From CAYLYU01 sp964501925 (lineage in GTDB: Bacteria; Pseudomonadota; Zetaproteobacteria; Mariprofundales; Mariprofundaceae), in NCBI GenBank assembly GCA_964501925.1, contig CAZCTM010000016.1:1-47283 (forward strand): a stretch of 47,283 nucleotides of DNA, given 5' to 3'. The notes under the pieces were generated by a model. The model was not told the origin of the DNA. It did not search any database and was given only the letters and a program-made list of their open reading frames with translations. Each line of letters opens with the position of its first letter. The first letter of the stretch is position 1. Positions 30,930 through 39,480 of the stretch are shown one piece after another. The position numbers were made by a program, and so were the translations under genes.

Positions 30930-31786
30930 TACAGGCCCTCAGGCCATGGGGAAGCCTGCAGGACTGGATTTCGCTGCTTCGGGTTGACCGGCCCGTGGGC
31001 TACTGGCTTTTGCTGTGGCCAACGATGTGGGGTTTGCTGGCGGCATCGGGTGGGAAGCCAAGCATGAAGAACATGGTTATTTTTGTTGCTGGCGTATTTC
31101 TGATGCGCTCCGCAGGGTGTGTAATCAATGACTTTGCCGACCGGAGATTTGACAGGCACGTGGCCAGGACGCGGGACAGGCCGATTGCAGCCGGTCGAAT
31201 TTCGCCTTTGGCAGCCCTTGTCGGCTTTATTCTCATGTTGTTGATAGCCCTGTTGCTTGTTCTTCAAACCGGCATGTTTGTGGTCAAACTGGCCTTTGTC
31301 GGAGCGGCGCTGGCAGCCATCTACCCGTTTCTCAAACGCTTTACTCATTTTCCCCAGGCATGGCTCGGGATGGCCTTTGGCTGGGGATGTGTGATGGCCT
31401 GGGCCGCGGAGACCGGCAGTGTTTCTGACTCTCCGATCCCTTGGCTGCTATTCCTGGCCAATGTGTTCTGGTCCCTTTCATACGACACCGCCTATGCCAT
31501 TGGTGACCGAGCGGATGATCACGAGATTGGTGTAAGGTCCACCGCCTTGTGGTTTGGCGAGAGAAGCCTGATTGCCGTGGTGGTTCTGGGAGCTGTGATG
31601 TTATTGTTTCTAGCCCTTGCTGCCTTGATGTATGACGACAGGGCATGGTTGGGTTGGTTATTGTGCGCGGGCTGGCAAGTTTATCTGAGCTGGAAACTGT
31701 TACGGTTTGGTGAGGACTGGAGCTTCCGGTTTTTTCAGTTGTCCCACTGGTCCGGTGCCCTGATGTGCCTTGGATTTCTGCTCTGA
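30893..31786 (+). CDS. ubiA: 4-hydroxybenzoate polyprenyltransferase
   Basis: 297 residues from ATG 30893 (GTG 30875 is an alternative without a ribosome site), overlapping ubiC by 37 bases. Eight or nine membrane helices are evident. Two aspartate motifs bind Mg-diphosphate: CVINDFADRRFDRHV and YAIGDRADDHEIGVRS. RVDRPVGYWLLLWPTMWGL is the classic UbiA opening. It attaches the isoprenoid tail to 4-hydroxybenzoate in the inner membrane. Confidence 0.93.
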   Translation: MDTSEESETKPVIQALRPWGSLQDWISLLRVDRPVGYWLLLWPTMWGLLAASGGKPSMKNMVIFVAGVFLMRSAGCVINDFADRRFDRHVARTRDRPIAAGRISPLAALVGFILMLLIALLLVLQTGMFVVKLAFVGAALAAIYPFLKRFTHFPQAWLGMAFGWGCVMAWAAETGSVSDSPIPWLLFLANVFWSLSYDTAYAIGDRADDHEIGVRSTALWFGERSLIAVVVLGAVMLLFLALAALMYDDRAWLGWLLCAGWQVYLSWKLLRFGEDWSFRFFQLSHWSGALMCLGFLL

Positions 31787-31807
31787 TGGGGGCTTTTTTC
31801 GCGGGCA

Positions 31808-31835
31808 TTGCCCCTGAAACCAAAAGCGGTACAAT
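31808..31835 (+). promoter_or_regulatory. ssrA promoter
   Basis: TTGCCC (31808-31813) and TACAAT (31830-31835) are 16 bases apart, with the predicted start about seven bases before the mature tmRNA 5' end. Confidence 0.6.
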
Positions 31836-31848
31836 ATAAGGTGTACAC

Positions 31849-32198
31849 GGGGGCGCTCGGTTTCGACGGAGATGCTGAACCCTGTGGGGCATGCCGGGTT
31901 GCTGATCCCGTAAAAAACGGCGACGGCATATAACTGCCAACGACGACGTAGAACTGGCTTACGCCGCGTAAGTCACCCCTCGCCTGACTTGCCCATCGGT
32001 TGGGTAGCAGGGGTCATCCAGATGGGATCGCCACCAAGGGCTGGAGGTTCGTGGCCTTTGGGGTTAAACAGTTACGAATCGATCCCGTGATTGCCCTGTT
32101 CGTCCGGTATTCATGGGGTGCTGTCAGGACGAACTAAGCATGTAGAACCACAGGCTGATGATCTCCGGACGCGGGTTCGAGTCCCGCCGCCTCCACCA
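31849..32198 (+). ncRNA. ssrA: tmRNA (ssrA)
   Basis: A one-piece tmRNA of 350 nt. The 5' GGGGGCG pairs with CGCCTCC before the ACCA end (one G-U), forming the acceptor stem. CGGTTTCGAC follows the 5' stem, and the T-arm reads GCGGGTTCGAGTCCCGC. The tag frame is at 31936-31971: Ala-Asn-Asp-Asp-Val-Glu-Leu-Ala-Tyr-Ala-Ala, then TAA. It rescues stalled ribosomes with SmpB. The tag starts ANDD as in many proteobacteria but ends in YAA rather than LAA. Confidence 0.95.
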
Positions 32199-32551
32199 TA
32201 TAAGTGTTTTTCACCATCCAATAACGTCCATAAGCCCCTGAAATATGGGGCTTTCCTCACCTTTTGTGCGATACCATCCATGACGTTACGGCGACATCCA
32301 CGACATTTTGATGGTAGCAGATCGTCATTCAGGATGACGCCATATCATTGAACGATCTACAGCTGAAAGGGTTGCCGGCAAATCTGCTTTGGTGATGCCC
32401 TGTCAATCCTTGCCGGTAGCATTGATGGGGTTAAAGAAAGGTCAAATCAGACCATGACCAGTGGTGATCTTGTTCAAGCTGGATGCACATAAGCATTTCA
32501 CATAGATTAGAAGCTTGTAATGACAAACGGCGCAGGAATTTGTCTGATACC
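32199..32551. other. Island junction downstream of ssrA
   Basis: About 350 bases without a gene. It begins at the exact 3' end of ssrA. ACGTCCA/ACATCCA/CCATCCA elements recur (32212-32305), like the arm-type sites beside tyrosine-integrase islands at tmRNA or tRNA genes. A hairpin CGTCAT/ATGACG lies at 32323-32339. No integrase is in the window, so the element may be decayed or its integrase lies elsewhere. From here the base composition is visibly AT-richer. Confidence 0.5.
32232..32253 (+). terminator. Probable ssrA terminator hairpin
   Basis: AAGCCCC (32232-32238) and GGGGCTT (32247-32253) form a 7-bp stem with an 8-base loop, followed by a T-containing stretch (CTTTCC). It lies 34 bases after the tmRNA end. 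The T-run is weak. Confidence 0.55.
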
Positions 32552-32572
32552 ATGAAAGATTCAGAAGGATGT

Positions 32573-34504
32573 ATGGAAACTTTGTTTATTCCTTATAAGG
32601 CGGAAACCCAGGTGGGAAAGGGTGTAGTTCTTGTTTTTGCTCCTCACCCGGATGATGAGGTCTTTGGTTGTGGTGGTGCGATCTTGCGCCATGTTGCCGC
32701 AGGTGACCCGGTTCATGTAATTATTGTATCGGATGGCGGGTATCCGCCTGGAAATGATCAGGACCAAGAGGAGTATGTTCGACAACGAAAACGGGAATCC
32801 AAGGCGGCATCAAAGGTTCTTGGTTATGGGAGCCCGATATTTTGGGATTTGCCGGACCGAAGCCTTGAGTATGGCGAAAAAATGGTTAGGCGGGTCATGG
32901 AAGCAATCAGTGATCTGGATGCAGATCTCGTGTATGCCCCTTCAATATATGAAATGCATCCTGATCACAGAGTGCTGGGAATGGTAGTTGTGGAGGCTGT
33001 GCGGCGCGGCAATAAATCTCTAAAGTTGGCAATGTATGAAGTAGGTATCCCCTTGCGCCCCAATCTTTTGCTGGATATCTCGGATCTGGTTGAGAAGAAA
33101 AGGGAAGCAATGGCATGTTTCAGATCCCAGCTTAAGGTTCAAGATTATGATGACCATATTCTGGCGCTCAACAGGTTCCGAACTTACACACTGCCAAAAG
33201 ATGTCTTGGCTGCAGAGGCTTATATGGTAACCAGTTCAGAAGAGCTTAGCGATGACCCATTTAATATCTATCATTCGGAATACGAACATCAGTCCCAGGT
33301 TGGGCTGACATTGGATCCACGAAACAATCCCTTGGTAACCGTGATTATTCGAAGCATTGGGCGGGATCGCTTTCTGAAGGAAGCCCTTGATTCTGTTGCC
33401 TTGCAGACCTATCCGAATATTGAGGTTCTCGTCGTTGATGCAGCCGGGTCAGGCCATCTGGATATGGGAGAATGGTGTGGACGCTATCCTCTTCGAGTTT
33501 GTGGGAGCGGGGAGCCATTGCTCCGCAGCAAGGCCGCAAATCTTGGTCTGAAAAATGCCAAGGGGGATTTGCTCATCTTTCTTGATGATGATGATTTGTT
33601 TGAGCCGGATCACATTGCAAGCCTGGTTGAAAGGTTAAGGTCTCACGTGAAATGTAAGCTGGCCTATGCTGGTGTCCGTTGCATAAAACAGAATGACAAT
33701 GGATCGTGGGATGACTTTATCGTATTTAATGAGCCTTATGACCCCATTCGCTTGTTATGCACCAATTACATACCCATCCATGCAGCACTCTTCAGGCGCG
33801 AGCTGCTGGATGCCGGTTGTTCATTTGATGAACAACTGGATATTTGTGAGGATTGGGACTTCTGGATCCAGGCATCCCGCGTAACGAAGTTTTTGCATGT
33901 AAACAAAATCAGTGCGAGATATCGCATATCGGATCAGGCTTCGGATATTTGGCTGAATACTGATGTTTCCAGTAAGGCGACACTGAGAATCATCAAGAAG
34001 TGGGAAGGAAGATGGACGGATGAAGAACTCATAAAAATAATCAATCATGCTGGCGAACTTTATCAGAGGACCAGGCAGGTGGAGCTTCTGCAAGAAGCGT
34101 ATGATGCTCGTACCAAACAGGTCAAACAGCTGGAGGCCGCATATGAGGCCCGTGGTGAACATATTGCAAAGTTACAGGAGGCCTATGAAGCTCGCACGGC
34201 ACAGGTCAAACATCTGGAAGACACCTATCGTTCTCCGGGGAAGGATAGATATATCAGTAAACTTAAGAAGGCATACGAGGAGCGCACGGAACAGGCAAGA
34301 AAACTGGAAGAGGCGTACATGGCCCGCAACAGGGAGGTTTGTCAGTTAAGGAAGGCATACAATGAGATTCAGCAGCAGGTCAAGCGGTTGGAGGCTGCTT
34401 TTGAATCCCGGACCAAGCACATTCATCAACTGGAAACAACCTATGGTTTGCGAGGCAAGCAACAGGAAGGTGCTGAAGAGGCAACCATAGGGCGAAACAA
34501 GTAA
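32573..34504 (+). CDS. PIG-L deacetylase / GT2 glycosyltransferase / coiled-coil fusion
   Basis: About 643 residues from ATG 32573 (AGAAGGA just ahead; ATGs at 32552 and 32483 are alternatives). Domain 1 (about 15-215) is a PIG-L/LmbE zinc deacetylase: VLVFAPHPDDEVFGCGG, then YEMHPDHRVLG. Domain 2 (about 250-490) is a GT2 glycosyltransferase: VTVIIRSIGRDRFLKEALDS, NIEVLVVDAAGSG and LIFLDDDDLFEPDH (DxD), with a CEDWDFW acidic motif. Domain 3 is a coil of about nine 14-residue units (LQEAYDARTKQVKQ and similar). It may deacetylate and extend the same glycan. Confidence 0.88.
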   Translation: METLFIPYKAETQVGKGVVLVFAPHPDDEVFGCGGAILRHVAAGDPVHVIIVSDGGYPPGNDQDQEEYVRQRKRESKAASKVLGYGSPIFWDLPDRSLEYGEKMVRRVMEAISDLDADLVYAPSIYEMHPDHRVLGMVVVEAVRRGNKSLKLAMYEVGIPLRPNLLLDISDLVEKKREAMACFRSQLKVQDYDDHILALNRFRTYTLPKDVLAAEAYMVTSSEELSDDPFNIYHSEYEHQSQVGLTLDPRNNPLVTVIIRSIGRDRFLKEALDSVALQTYPNIEVLVVDAAGSGHLDMGEWCGRYPLRVCGSGEPLLRSKAANLGLKNAKGDLLIFLDDDDLFEPDHIASLVERLRSHVKCKLAYAGVRCIKQNDNGSWDDFIVFNEPYDPIRLLCTNYIPIHAALFRRELLDAGCSFDEQLDICEDWDFWIQASRVTKFLHVNKISARYRISDQASDIWLNTDVSSKATLRIIKKWEGRWTDEELIKIINHAGELYQRTRQVELLQEAYDARTKQVKQLEAAYEARGEHIAKLQEAYEARTAQVKHLEDTYRSPGKDRYISKLKKAYEERTEQARKLEEAYMARNREVCQLRKAYNEIQQQVKRLEAAFESRTKHIHQLETTYGLRGKQQEGAEEATIGRNK

Positions 34505-34587
34505 ATAGGCTGTTTTTCAATTACATATAATTCCGTTTCATATACTTTCTGGATTAAGGGGAGTTTCTCATTTCAATGGAGGATCGA

Positions 34588-35403
34588 GTGAATTACAACG
34601 AGAAATACAAGTTTGCTGCCATGGAACCCAGGTTGCTGCCATCACCCTGGTGGATCGGGCATATTCCATTCGCATTTCAGATGGTGGCCACCCTCAGGCC
34701 ACGAAGGATCGTTGAGCTCGGTGTTTATAATGGCGCCTCGTTCTGTGCCTTCTGCCAGGCTGTTGACGCTTTGGATCTGGATGCAAAATGTTATGGGATT
34801 GATACCTGGGAAGGTGATATCCACATGGGTGAGTTTGAAGAGGCCCTGTACAGGGAGATTTCAGGCTACTGCGACAAACATTATTCCGACATCGCCGTGC
34901 TGATTCGAAAAAGGTTTGATGATGCCGTCGATTTTTTTGAGGACAAATCTGTGGACCTGCTTCACATAGATGGGACACACACATTTGAGGCTGTAAGTAA
35001 TGACTATTATACTTGGCTGCCAAAAATGTCCGAGAGAGGTGTCATCCTGTTCCATGACACCAATGCAACGTATGAAACCGTTGGCGAAGCAGCGAAGGAT
35101 TTTGGTGTAAAGGCCTTTTTTGATTCCATCAAAGGTTCGTATCCGCACTTTGAGTTCAAGCATTGTTATGGACTGGGCGTTCTGATCGTTGGCGAGAAGG
35201 CCCCGTCAGAGGTCACGGCAATGGCGGATGAGGCAAGGGATCAAACATTTATTGATTACTTCTCGGGATTGGGGGACAGAGTATCTGATGCGTATAAGCG
35301 CCAGGAGCAGGAATCGCAGGGGGCAATTGAAAGCAAGGCGCTTTCACTCAAGAGGCTGATGGGAAGCTGGTTTCGTAAACTGAGGACGCAATTAGGAGTA
35401 TAA
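34588..35403 (+). CDS. Class I SAM methyltransferase (Methyltransf_24 type)
   Basis: About 271 residues from GTG 34588, five bases after GGAGG; ATG 34576 would start before that site. The SAM site is RRIVELGVYNGASFCAFCQA; acidic CYGIDTWEGD and the DLLHIDGTHTFEAVSNDY plus GVILFHDTN motifs are typical of Methyltransf_24 enzymes that O-methylate sugars. The C-terminus ends LMGSWFRKLRTQLGV, like the SW..LR tails of its neighbours. It probably methylates a glycan in this cluster. Confidence 0.83.
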   Translation: MNYNEKYKFAAMEPRLLPSPWWIGHIPFAFQMVATLRPRRIVELGVYNGASFCAFCQAVDALDLDAKCYGIDTWEGDIHMGEFEEALYREISGYCDKHYSDIAVLIRKRFDDAVDFFEDKSVDLLHIDGTHTFEAVSNDYYTWLPKMSERGVILFHDTNATYETVGEAAKDFGVKAFFDSIKGSYPHFEFKHCYGLGVLIVGEKAPSEVTAMADEARDQTFIDYFSGLGDRVSDAYKRQEQESQGAIESKALSLKRLMGSWFRKLRTQLGV

Positions 35404-35435
35404 GTCAGGATTTTCAGGCTTGATTGGAGGACGCG

Positions 35436-36608
35436 CTGAGTAAACATGCCAACAATACCATCAAACTCGTACCCTTTTATTTTCCCCAGTTCCATGCCAT
35501 TCCAGAGAACGATGAGTGGTGGGGAAAGGGATTTACTGACTGGGTAAATGTAAAGAAGGGCAAGCCACAGTTCAAAGGGCATTATCAGCCCCGAATTCCT
35601 CTGAATGGAAATTATTACGATCAGTCACAAAAGGAAGTGATCGAGTGGCAGATCAATCTGGCAAAATCCTACGGGATTTATGGATTTTGCCATTATCATT
35701 ACTGGTTTGATGGCAAGCAACTTCTGCAGACACCGACAAACATCTTTCTTGAGTCCAGGGAGCTGAAATTCCCGTTTTGTCTGGCATGGGCAAATGAAAC
35801 GTGGTCGCGCAGATGGGACGGGAGAGATCATCACATCCTGGTAAAGCAGACCCACATTCCGGATAAAAAGAGATGGCTGGCGCATTTTGAATACCTGATC
35901 AAGGCATGGTCCGATGAGCGGGCGATCAAGGTCGATGGCAAGCCGGTTTTTATTATTTACCGGGCTCACAGGATACCAAAGATAGGCGAAATGTTTGATT
36001 TCTGGAGAAGCAAGGCGCAGGAATATGGTCTGAAGGGGCTCTATTTCGTTGCCATGAAGCAATATGAGTTTCCTTACCACGATTTTTTGAGGTATTTTGA
36101 TGCCGTGGTTCAGTTCCAGCCCTTTGAGGCGGTGTATTCGCCGGACTTTGATGCAAGTGGGATGAGTCACAGTAAATGGTTTCAGCTGATGCGCAAACTT
36201 CCCGAGCCCGTTTTGGAGGTTCTCAGAGCATTGAGAACCAGCTACTTTAAATCCCTGACATTTTATGACTATGACACCGTTTGGAAGCAGGTCATTAAGG
36301 AAAAGCACGAATCAGGCATGACGACCTTTCCCGGTGCCTTTGTGGATTGGGATAATTCGGCCAGATATGGTCCGAGGGCGACCATCTTTCAGGGGGCCAG
36401 TCCGGAACGCTTTGAGCACTGGTTCAAGCTTCTTGTCGAGGGTACATTAAAAAGGCCGCAGAACGAGCACATGATATTTTTGAATGCCTGGAATGAATGG
36501 GCTGAGGGGACATATCTTGAACCGGATGAGATCCATCGTTACAAGTATCTGGAAGCTGTGAAAAAGGTGCTTGAATCAGCAGAAGAACCGGGTTCCGGAG
36601 CGGGTTGA
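35436..36608 (+). CDS. WbsX / GH99-like glycan enzyme
   Basis: About 390 residues. The frame opens after a stop at 35421; GGAGG at 35426-35430 is ideally spaced from CTG 35436, while TTG 35424 lies before it, so a CTG start is likely. VPFYFPQFHAIPENDEWWGK, GFTDWVNVKKGKPQFKGHYQ, YGFCHYHYWFDGKQLL, FCLAWANETWSRRWDG and LNAWNEWAEGTYLEPD are the WbsX (glycosyltransferase WbsX-like, GH99-related) signature. Such enzymes occur in O-antigen and exopolysaccharide clusters. Both synthesis and endo-mannosidase-like trimming are possible. Confidence 0.87.
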   Translation: MSKHANNTIKLVPFYFPQFHAIPENDEWWGKGFTDWVNVKKGKPQFKGHYQPRIPLNGNYYDQSQKEVIEWQINLAKSYGIYGFCHYHYWFDGKQLLQTPTNIFLESRELKFPFCLAWANETWSRRWDGRDHHILVKQTHIPDKKRWLAHFEYLIKAWSDERAIKVDGKPVFIIYRAHRIPKIGEMFDFWRSKAQEYGLKGLYFVAMKQYEFPYHDFLRYFDAVVQFQPFEAVYSPDFDASGMSHSKWFQLMRKLPEPVLEVLRALRTSYFKSLTFYDYDTVWKQVIKEKHESGMTTFPGAFVDWDNSARYGPRATIFQGASPERFEHWFKLLVEGTLKRPQNEHMIFLNAWNEWAEGTYLEPDEIHRYKYLEAVKKVLESAEEPGSGAG

Positions 36609-36612
36609 TTCA

Positions 36613-37443
36613 TTGAAACCCACGGGTTGCTGCCATTCTCTTAAAGTATCATTGCTAGGATTGCTGGGTGGTCATAGACCCGCAAAACTAAACTGGGTGA
36701 ATGACCATACGTTACAAATTGATGATCTCACGTTTATTCTGGATTTCACCACCTCCATGGAATCAAAACAGTCGACCGGAAACAGCTTTGTCCTTGCCAA
36801 ACCCAGAGCAATGGTCGAGAGCTATGTGACTCGGTTTGGCAAGAAAGATATCAACGTGATTTTTGAGCTTGGAATATACAAGGGAGGCAGTTGCCTGCTT
36901 TATTACAAATTGTTTGAACCCGAAAAGATTATTGCTATTGATCATTTGGGCCCATGTGAGCCGCTTGAAAGCTACATTGAAGAGCATCAGCTATCATCAC
37001 GGATCAGAACGTTTTATGAAGTCGAACAGGCGGACAGGAATCAACTCACGGAGATTCTTGATCATGAACTGGCTGGCAAGCCGATCGATCTGGTGATTGA
37101 TGACGCCTCCCATTTATTTGATGAAACAAAGGCATCGTTCAACATTCTCTTTCCTTATTTAAACAGGGGAGGGTTCTATGTCATTGAGGATTGGGGATGG
37201 GCCCACTGGCCCGGAGAGCACTGGCAGAAAGGAGGGGCGGTGGCAAAAGACCAGCCGGCCCTGACCAATCTGATTTTTGAAATCGTCATGCTTAGTGCGT
37301 CCAGATGTGATTTGATTGAATCCGTGTCAATCAATCATGATACTGTGATCATTAAGCGAGGTATGGGCCTGATTGAAGATACAGAATTTAATATATCAAA
37401 AATGTATCATTCCCGTGGCAAGGCTTTTGTGCCCTCGATTTAA
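36613..37443 (+). CDS. Class I SAM methyltransferase (CmcI-like)
   Basis: About 276 residues from TTG 36613 (GGAGCGGG upstream) or 290 from TTG 36571; no early ATG fits. The SAM site is VIFELGIYKGGSCLLYYKLF with KIIAIDHLG. The acidic loop LVIDDASHLFDETKASFNIL and YVIEDWGWAHWPGEHW resemble cephalosporin/rhamnosyl O-methyltransferases (CmcI-like). It likely caps a sugar hydroxyl. Only five bases separate the upstream stop from the start, so the two are translationally linked. Confidence 0.78.
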   Translation: MKPTGCCHSLKVSLLGLLGGHRPAKLNWVNDHTLQIDDLTFILDFTTSMESKQSTGNSFVLAKPRAMVESYVTRFGKKDINVIFELGIYKGGSCLLYYKLFEPEKIIAIDHLGPCEPLESYIEEHQLSSRIRTFYEVEQADRNQLTEILDHELAGKPIDLVIDDASHLFDETKASFNILFPYLNRGGFYVIEDWGWAHWPGEHWQKGGAVAKDQPALTNLIFEIVMLSASRCDLIESVSINHDTVIIKRGMGLIEDTEFNISKMYHSRGKAFVPSI

Positions 37444-37499
37444 GACCCCTTCAATAGAGGACATGATCTTGAGCAAGAATGCAAAGGAGGAAGGTTACC

Positions 37500-38348
37500 A
37501 TGACTAAACATCCTCCACTTGCTTCAGATCTGCTTCTTTCCGTGCATATTCCCAAAACTGGCGGCATTACCCTCTTTAACCTGCTGGAACAACGGTTCGG
37601 GAAGGGTCTGGTTAGCGATTACCCCGACAGGAAAGGCCTTGAAGGGCGTACGGATCTCGTTGAAGCCATACATGGGCATTTCGAGATAAGCAAGTACCTT
37701 GAACTTGTTCCGGGCGCCCGGATCGTCACTTTTTTGCGTGAGCCGCTGGATCGGGCTATCTCCCATTTTTATTATTGGCTTGATCCACCGGCACATGTTC
37801 CGAAAGATGATCCGGTTTACTTGAAATATTTTGTCGAAAAAGAGCCGCGCCTGGAGGAATTCCTTTTGGCCAGGGAACTAAGCAATATTTGTACCAGTTT
37901 TCTGCATCCGCTGGATCATCCAGAGCAGTTCTGGTTTGTTGGCTTCCAGGAGACATTTGCTGAGGACATCGCCCGGCTTCAGCGGATGCTGGGAATGAGG
38001 GTTCGCAAACAACCCATTCTGAATCCAGGAAAGCCCCGACCAAAAATGAATTTGCCAGAAGACGTCATAGGGAGATTTTATGAGCTGAACTGGAGAGACA
38101 AGGCATTTTATGACCTGATGTACGCCAAATTTAAGAGGGTGGGATCGATTTCTGACGTGGACCGGAACAAGATCCTTCACCTGAGAAACGAGCTTCAGAA
38201 ATGGAAAACGGAATATGCTGGACTCGAATCGAATTACAATAAACTGAAAGAGGCATACCAGCGTATGGAAGGATCGAAATCATGGAAGCTGACAAAACCC
38301 CTTCGTTGGTTGGCCCATCGATACCTGTCTTTTAAGGGAAGGAAATAG
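37500..38348 (+). CDS. Sulfotransferase, paralogue 1
   Basis: 282 residues from ATG 37500 after AAGGAGGAAGG. The PAPS-binding 5' loop is LLSVHIPKTGGITLFNLL; the 3'-phosphate site is IVTFLREPLDRAISHFYYW. Further family stretches are EAIHGHFEISKYLELVPGAR and FWFVGFQETFAEDIARLQRM. It should transfer sulfate from PAPS to a glycan. A coil and SKSWKLTKPLRWLAHRYL end the protein. It shares its layout with the next gene, from an old tandem duplication. Confidence 0.87.
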   Translation: MTKHPPLASDLLLSVHIPKTGGITLFNLLEQRFGKGLVSDYPDRKGLEGRTDLVEAIHGHFEISKYLELVPGARIVTFLREPLDRAISHFYYWLDPPAHVPKDDPVYLKYFVEKEPRLEEFLLARELSNICTSFLHPLDHPEQFWFVGFQETFAEDIARLQRMLGMRVRKQPILNPGKPRPKMNLPEDVIGRFYELNWRDKAFYDLMYAKFKRVGSISDVDRNKILHLRNELQKWKTEYAGLESNYNKLKEAYQRMEGSKSWKLTKPLRWLAHRYLSFKGRK

Positions 38349-38525
38349 TTTGGAGCAGAAGGTGAGCGGACTGACAGGCAGGTTTTACCTCTTCTTGATG
38401 ATCGAATGTGAACTCTTGTGTTAGGACGGCAGATCGATTTCTCACATGGGCAATTTCATTCTGATGGCCATGAGTTCCTGTAACCACAGGTATATTCATC
38501 CCGGTTGGCTGGAGGGATAGGAGGA

Positions 38526-39425
38526 ATGGCTTTTAGGGCATTGATGGAGAGCGAGTATCCTCCTGTATCCCCTGACATCCTGTTTTCTGTTCACATTCCC
38601 AAAACAGGTGGGACAACCATTGGAAAAGTATTGAAAGAGAAATTTGGTGACAGTCTTTTCCTTGATTATCCGTATCTGGAGGGGATAGAAAAATGGGAAC
38701 GAGCAAGACCCATACAGGCAGTGCATGGCCACTATTGGCTGATGAAATATTTTAACATCAGGGATCTTGCCCCAAACTACAGGGTTGTCACTTTTTTGCG
38801 AGAGCCTCTTGATCGCATGATTTCCAATTTTTTTTACTGGCTGCATGTTACGGAACCCCAGGATTCAGCGATGTACCGTAGATATTTCCTGGAGATGAAG
38901 CCGGATCTGGAGACGTTCCTTCTGGCTCCGGAAATGGCCAACATATGTTCAAAGTATCTCATGCCACTCGATCAACCCGAGCAATTCTGGTTCATTGGCT
39001 TCCAGGAGACTTTCTCTGAAGATATAGCCCGACTTCAAGAAATGCTTGGAATGCCCGTTTCGGACCAGCCGATACTCAACAGGGGAAAAACAAGATCGGA
39101 CATCAATATTTCCCTGAGCGTTATTGATCGTTTTTACGAGATGCACTGGAAAGACAAGATCTTCTATGACCATATGTTTGCTTACCGAAGAAAGCATATG
39201 AGCATACGTTTTGTGACAGTTCCTTCTTTACCATGGAAACGTCAGCAGTATTTGGAGCCAGACCGGTCAGGGAGTGAGGTAAAAGAGGCTCTTCAAAAAC
39301 TGGAGAATGAATTTCACAAAATCCAGTATGATTACAATCGCGTAGTATCTTCCAGGTCTTGGCGCCTGACGTCTCCGTTACGTAAGATCAGGCGTTTTTT
39401 TGCTTCCTCAGATCGTAAAGGATAG
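38526..39425 (+). CDS. Sulfotransferase, paralogue 2
   Basis: 299 residues from ATG 38526 (GGAGGGATAGGAGGA ahead). The same motifs as paralogue 1: ILFSVHIPKTGGTTIGKVL, VVTFLREPLDRMISNFFYWL and FWFIGFQETFSEDIARLQEM. The C-terminus has a helix and SRSWRLTSPLRKIRRFFAS. The 156 bases between the paralogues contain no gene. Divergence in the acceptor region suggests that each sulfates a different position or sugar. Confidence 0.87.
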   Translation: MAFRALMESEYPPVSPDILFSVHIPKTGGTTIGKVLKEKFGDSLFLDYPYLEGIEKWERARPIQAVHGHYWLMKYFNIRDLAPNYRVVTFLREPLDRMISNFFYWLHVTEPQDSAMYRRYFLEMKPDLETFLLAPEMANICSKYLMPLDQPEQFWFIGFQETFSEDIARLQEMLGMPVSDQPILNRGKTRSDINISLSVIDRFYEMHWKDKIFYDHMFAYRRKHMSIRFVTVPSLPWKRQQYLEPDRSGSEVKEALQKLENEFHKIQYDYNRVVSSRSWRLTSPLRKIRRFFASSDRKG

Positions 39426-39480
39426 CTGGCTTTCCAATTGATCACCATGAGTTATGAGCTGACATTCAAAAGAGGCAACG

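Noticed and set aside
31849..32198. tmRNA as the attachment site of the Mu-like prophage
   Set aside because: The prophage carries a DDE transposase and ends inside rsmE about 1.9 kb away. Only the glycan island abuts ssrA.
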